Assembly: GCA_913058195.1 (NCBI GenBank)
Contig: CAJXPP010000103.1
Location: forward strand, 1 to 7,549
DNA length: 7,549 nucleotides
Direction of reading: 5' to 3'
From: an uncultured Gammaproteobacteria bacterium
GTDB taxonomy: Bacteria; Pseudomonadota; Gammaproteobacteria; Nitrosococcales; Methylophagaceae
Every line of letters begins with the position of its first letter. Position 1 is the first letter of the stretch. Position numbers and translations under genes: made by a program. Below the pieces are notes generated by a model, which worked only from the letters and a program-made list of their open reading frames with translations, did not search any database and was not told where the DNA came from. Below, piece after piece: positions 4,119 to 7,549 of this stretch.

Positions 4119-7043
4119 ATGGAACACTTAAACACACATTGGTGGAACAAATTACAATTTAGACTTCCTCTTGTATTTTTGCTTGCCCTAAGTTCGTTCT
4201 TTTTTTTATCTTATTTATTAATTGAAACTGCTGCAAAAGAATACCTCGAACGACAAGAACTCCATAACATCAATCTCTCCAATAGAGCTATTGCCGAAGA
4301 GCTTAGCCAAAAAACAACTGCTGTAAACTCACTTGCTCATGCCCTAGCCAATACAGCTAGCATCATTCCTAATGATGACGCCATGTACAAAAAACTCTTT
4401 AAACATCTCCTTCAGAGTTCGCCCAGTCAACATCTCATTGCAGGTGGTGGCATTTGGCCAGAACCCTATTTATTCTATCCCAATGTAGTACGTCAGAGTT
4501 ACTTCTGGGGGAAAAATGAACATCGCGTTTTAAAATTTTTCAATGACTACAATCATTCAGAAGGTAATGGCTATCATAATGAAGCTTGGTATGTTCCCTC
4601 CAAATTTCAAGCTGAAGGCGAACAAATTTGGTCAAGTTCATATATCGATCCCTACTCTTTAGAACCCATGGTGACGGTGACTGTCCCTATCTTCAAGCAA
4701 CAACAGTTTTTTGGTGTCGCGTCTGTGGATATGAACTTATCAGGGATAGATGAACTAATGAAATCCTCATGGGTAAAAAAACTGGGGGGCTATACTTTTG
4801 TGGTTGATATTACCGGCAAGCTGATTTCTAAAATTAATGGTACTGCTGAGCAGGTAAATAGTAATGCATACCCGAGTTTAGAGGAGTTAACAACACGTAA
4901 TGTTTTATTTAAGCCTATTCTTGATGCCATCAATAATCATATTGCTAAAACATTAATCACACCAAAATCAGCGACTTTTGATACCTCTCTTGCAAACAAG
5001 CTCGCGTCAGAAAGTTACCAGATAAATTCTCACTTTGCAGAGCTTTTATCTGCAGTAATACAGCAGCCTAAACAAACATCGCCAGCATCATCGCACTTTG
5101 AAAGTTTTTCATTCACAAGTGAAGACAGCTTAATATCAATTTTGGAAATTCCTGAAACACATTGGAAGGTGATCAATGTGATACCACAGTCTAGAGTCAG
5201 TGATGCGGTAAGCTCAGGAATTAAAGACTTATTCTGGCCTCTGCTAATTCTTGCAGCGGCGACTATAAGCTTCATTTATCTATTCATACACATGTTTTTT
5301 ATACGCCGGGTTATAAGCATAACATCCCAGCTTGTTACTCCTAGAATGACTTTAAGCGAAAAAGAAATCATTACTAAGGACGAAGGTGAATTAGGGCAAA
5401 TTGTCAGTCTTATCAATCAACACACCAGCCAGCTGCATGAAATCACTCATGAGCTGAGCAGCTCAAAAGATGATGTTGAATTTCATGCTGAAATTGCTCA
5501 ATCATTGCAAAAACAAATTGATTTGTCACAATTACTCGAACAGATATTAATGCGTATTTGTCAGCATTCTGCTTTTGCCATTAAACCTGAAGCTGCACTA
5601 TTTCTATTAGATGAAAATGGCTACATCGGACAGCCATTCAGTCAATACCATTTCAATGACCCGAATATTCCTGATAGCTACCCACAACAAGGGTTTCTTC
5701 AAGTCATTAACCATGTAGACCGCTATATCGTTCCGCTTAACTATGCTGATAGAACCCTAGGCATTCTGGCACTCTATCCACGTGATAATACTTTATTAGA
5801 TCCTCTCGGTTTAGAGAGACTCTACAGTATTGGCCAAATGATTGGTCTAGCTATCTCTAATGAAGATATTCGACAAGCACTGATTAATGAAAAATCCAAT
5901 GCTGAGCAAGCAAATAAAGCAAAATCTCAATTTCTATCGTCAATGAGTCATGAATTAAGAACCCCACTAAATGCAATTTTAGGTTTTAGCCAGCTTTTGC
6001 GTGAAGATAATGTTAGCCCTCTAAGTGAATACCAACAAGAAAGCCTTCATTACATTATTGATAGTGGAAATCATTTGTTAAAACTCATTAACGGCGTTCT
6101 TGAACTTTCATCTATTGAAGCCGGTAAGTCTGAGTTAGAAATCATAAGTATTGAGCTCCCTCAATTTGTGTATGAAATTTCTAGTGTGGCAAAATCAATT
6201 ACAGAACATAGTCATATTCATATTCAAACTTTATCCAATCTAAAATTGGCCGTTCGCGCTGATTACACTAAATTGAAACAAGTACTATTAAATTTAATCA
6301 GTAATGCCATCAAATATAACCATGAAAATGGTTATGTCACTATTGATTGGTTCGCTCTTAACGATGATATGGTTAGAATTGAAATTGTTGATAATGGCAT
6401 CGGTATTGACTCAGATTACACAAATCAACTATTTGAGGCATTCAATCGTCTTGGTAAAGAAAACTCAACAATTGAAGGTACAGGAATAGGCCTTGTTGTT
6501 ACTAAAAGTCTGGTTAAATTAATGGGTGGTGACATTGGCTTTAGCAGTGTTATAGGTCAAGGTTCAAAATTCTGGGTTGATCTTCCTATTGCTGAATCAA
6601 ATGAAATGAATGGTAATGCTATCAGCCTCACTGTCACTCAAGTTCAAGATTCTATGGAGCCTGTACAGCTATCAAGTGACATTAGTGTACTTTATATTGA
6701 AGATAATTCGATCAACCAAAATTTGATGCTCACCTTTTTCAACCAACGTTTTCCCAGCATTAGGCTTGATACTGTTCAAACAGCTGAAATTGGTTATGAA
6801 ATGCTACTCGCCAACCACTATAATTTGATTTTAGTTGATATTAACCTGCCCCAAATGACAGGAAATCAATTAACAGAAGTGATTAAATCAGATCCTAAGT
6901 ATGAAGCTATTCCTATATTTGCAGTCACTGCCGCAGCCATGGTTAATGATGTTGAAGGTTTTAGTCATTTATACGATGAGTATGTCACCAAACCTGTCAA
7001 TTTTAAAACGCTTTTCAAATTAATAAAGCGTTACTTAACTTAG
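4119..7043 (+). CDS. Hybrid sensor histidine kinase (Cache-GAF-HisKA-HATPase-REC)
   Basis: This 974-residue inner-membrane kinase has a first membrane helix at about 15-35 and a second at about 371-396. The periplasmic region between them looks like a double-Cache sensor: EAWYVPSK...IWSSSYIDPYSLEPMVTVTVPIF is typical of the membrane-distal Cache lobe. A linker with degenerate HAMP character (about 396-440) and a coiled coil lead to a GAF-like domain (about 460-582). HisKA follows (about 601-668), with phospho-acceptor H611 in SHELRTPLNAI. HATPase (about 712-824) has the N-box NLISNAIKYN (N729), the G1 box DNGIGI (758-763) and the G2 box GTGIGL (787-792). The C-terminal receiver (about 855-974) has the acidic pair E861/D862, phospho-site D907, T937 and K958. 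There is no Hpt domain. The ligand is unknown. The start has TAAGGAG (4109-4115) only 3 bases upstream, but an in-frame TGA at 4089-4091 and no closer alternative support it. Two TAG stops occur in a row. Confidence 0.96.
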   Translation: MEHLNTHWWNKLQFRLPLVFLLALSSFFFLSYLLIETAAKEYLERQELHNINLSNRAIAEELSQKTTAVNSLAHALANTASIIPNDDAMYKKLFKHLLQSSPSQHLIAGGGIWPEPYLFYPNVVRQSYFWGKNEHRVLKFFNDYNHSEGNGYHNEAWYVPSKFQAEGEQIWSSSYIDPYSLEPMVTVTVPIFKQQQFFGVASVDMNLSGIDELMKSSWVKKLGGYTFVVDITGKLISKINGTAEQVNSNAYPSLEELTTRNVLFKPILDAINNHIAKTLITPKSATFDTSLANKLASESYQINSHFAELLSAVIQQPKQTSPASSHFESFSFTSEDSLISILEIPETHWKVINVIPQSRVSDAVSSGIKDLFWPLLILAAATISFIYLFIHMFFIRRVISITSQLVTPRMTLSEKEIITKDEGELGQIVSLINQHTSQLHEITHELSSSKDDVEFHAEIAQSLQKQIDLSQLLEQILMRICQHSAFAIKPEAALFLLDENGYIGQPFSQYHFNDPNIPDSYPQQGFLQVINHVDRYIVPLNYADRTLGILALYPRDNTLLDPLGLERLYSIGQMIGLAISNEDIRQALINEKSNAEQANKAKSQFLSSMSHELRTPLNAILGFSQLLREDNVSPLSEYQQESLHYIIDSGNHLLKLINGVLELSSIEAGKSELEIISIELPQFVYEISSVAKSITEHSHIHIQTLSNLKLAVRADYTKLKQVLLNLISNAIKYNHENGYVTIDWFALNDDMVRIEIVDNGIGIDSDYTNQLFEAFNRLGKENSTIEGTGIGLVVTKSLVKLMGGDIGFSSVIGQGSKFWVDLPIAESNEMNGNAISLTVTQVQDSMEPVQLSSDISVLYIEDNSINQNLMLTFFNQRFPSIRLDTVQTAEIGYEMLLANHYNLILVDINLPQMTGNQLTEVIKSDPKYEAIPIFAVTAAAMVNDVEGFSHLYDEYVTKPVNFKTLFKLIKRYLT

Positions 7044-7060
7044 TAGTCATCTCAATATGG

Positions 7061-7411
7061 CTAGGTAATACTAGTGATTAAATGAATGAAATCACTGCCC
7101 ATGATCGGTTTTTGATAAGAATAATTAGCCCCAAACTTTTCAGCATAATCAAGATAAACTCGATTTGAAGAGACCGCCACAATTATAACCGCTGTATCAA
7201 TCTCCCTAAGCTCACGAATATTTTCAATGCCGTCCTTATTTGGCATCATAATATCAAGAATAATGATATCTGGCTTTTCCTTAACAAGCAGTTGTTTTAC
7301 CTGCGTACCATCAGTTGTAGTTATAACAGTAAAACCAGCTGATTCTAATAGTTTTTTGATAATGGTTAAGATTACAATCTGATCGTCGACTACTAATATT
7401 TTCTTGCTCAT
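7061..7411 (-). CDS. CheY-like single-domain response regulator
   Basis: This 116-residue protein consists of one receiver domain and no output domain. The acidic pair is D9/D10 in LVVDDQ, the phospho-acceptor is D53 in IILDIMMPNKDG, the switch hydroxyl is S81 in AVSS (Ser where Thr is commoner), and the conserved lysine is K101 in QKP. Y97 or Y99 is the likely aromatic switch residue. Such proteins act by protein-protein contact, for example with a flagellar motor, an adaptor or a phosphotransfer protein. The ATG has AAGGA (7418-7422) 6 bases upstream. The gene is convergent with the hybrid kinase, 17 bases apart, so they are not in one operon, but partnership is plausible (inference). The last codons contain a 7-bp inverted repeat, AGTGATT/AATCACT (7073-7096), without a T-run, so it is not an obvious terminator. 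Confidence 0.95.
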   Translation of the reverse strand: MSKKILVVDDQIVILTIIKKLLESAGFTVITTTDGTQVKQLLVKEKPDIIILDIMMPNKDGIENIRELREIDTAVIIVAVSSNRVYLDYAEKFGANYSYQKPIMGSDFIHLITSIT

Positions 7412-7472
7412 TCTTAATCCTTAAGACTCTGTCCAAATCACTACCACCGATAGACGAAGCAACTTACTCTTC

Positions 7473-7485
7473 TCTCTGTCAGAGA
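7473..7485. promoter_or_regulatory. Perfect 13-bp dyad upstream of the response regulator
   Basis: TCTCTG-T-CAGAGA is a perfect inverted repeat around one base, 61 bases upstream of the response regulator start. A one-base loop cannot form an RNA hairpin, so if it is functional it would be a dimeric protein-binding site. No promoter elements are convincing nearby, and the contig ends 17 bases further on. Confidence 0.2.
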
Positions 7486-7502
7486 TCCGACCAAATCAAA
7501 TA

Positions 7503-7549
7503 CTGTCTCTTATACACATCTCCGAGCCCACGAGACTAGGCATGATCTC
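7503..7549. other. Nextera/Tn5 sequencing adapter contamination
   Basis: CTGTCTCTTATACACATCT (7503-7521) is the 19-base Tn5 mosaic end used in Nextera libraries. CCGAGCCCACGAGAC (7522-7536) is the read-2 adapter, TAGGCATG (7537-7544) is an i7 index that I recall as N706, and ATCTC (7545-7549) begins the P7 tail. These bases are a library artifact from read-through of a short insert and should be trimmed. The biological sequence ends at 7502. Confidence 0.98.

Noticed and set aside
5030..5275. 81-codon open frame on the minus strand
   Set aside because: It lies wholly inside the sensor kinase gene, antisense to it, with no recognisable product. It is a shadow frame.
6304..6489. 61-codon open frame on the plus strand
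   Set aside because: It lies in another frame of the kinase HATPase region, whose N-box and G-box motifs are read in the main frame.
7073..7096. Terminator between the convergent kinase and response regulator
   Set aside because: The 7-bp AGTGATT/AATCACT stem is AT-rich, lies in the last codons of the response regulator and has no T-run on either side.
7441..7502. Tail of a further minus-strand gene upstream of the response regulator
   Set aside because: One minus frame is open for about 20 codons before TAG TGA, but the residues show no recognisable C-terminus and a run this short is expected by chance.
7503..7521. Tn5 mosaic end as evidence of a real transposon
   Set aside because: It is followed directly by the Nextera adapter, an index and the P7 start, so it is library sequence and not an inserted IS50/Tn5.

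Overview
The window looks like one end of a draft assembly contig from an AT-rich, Gram-negative, probably gammaproteobacterial genome (roughly 40% GC by eye). The lineage is inferred from a YpfJ-type neutral zinc metallopeptidase, a stand-alone YbaK-type deacylase, a Cache/GAF hybrid sensor kinase, and the Shine-Dalgarno and promoter style. I cannot name the genus. The last 47 bases (7503-7549) are not biological. They are a Nextera/Tn5 library adapter: mosaic end, read-2 adapter, an 8-base index and the start of the P7 tail.

Left part (1-1977): a possible C-terminal tail of a rightward gene (to 65) is followed by a strong bidirectional terminator (117-153). Three leftward genes then converge on it. 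In transcription order they are a small cytoplasmic Sel1-repeat protein with a GTG start (1977-1483), an acidic Ala/Glu-rich single-pass membrane protein with tandem 9-residue repeats (1444-716), and an unrecognised 97-residue protein (643-350). Gaps of 38 and 72 bases and good ribosome binding sites suggest one transcription unit. Its function is unknown.

Middle (1978-4027): a 259-base divergent intergenic region separates this unit from a rightward group. That group is a membrane-anchored YpfJ-family zinc metallopeptidase (2237-3106), a small two-helix membrane protein (3156-3518) and a YbaK-family aminoacyl-tRNA deacylase (3542-4027). The last two are 23 bases apart and are probably co-transcribed.

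Right part (4119-7411): a 974-residue hybrid sensor histidine kinase has a periplasmic Cache-like sensor, a cytoplasmic GAF-like domain, a HisKA/HATPase core and a C-terminal receiver. It meets tail to tail, with 17 bases between, a leftward CheY-like single-domain response regulator (7411-7061). All key catalytic residues are present in both. The kinase has no Hpt domain, so a phosphorelay would need a partner elsewhere. The stand-alone receiver is a plausible but unproven partner.

I see no mobile element, CRISPR array, RNA gene or defence island. I found no clear undescribed system. The least explained parts are the three-gene leftward unit, especially the acidic repeat protein with a possible frameshift site, and the competing hairpins at 88-153.
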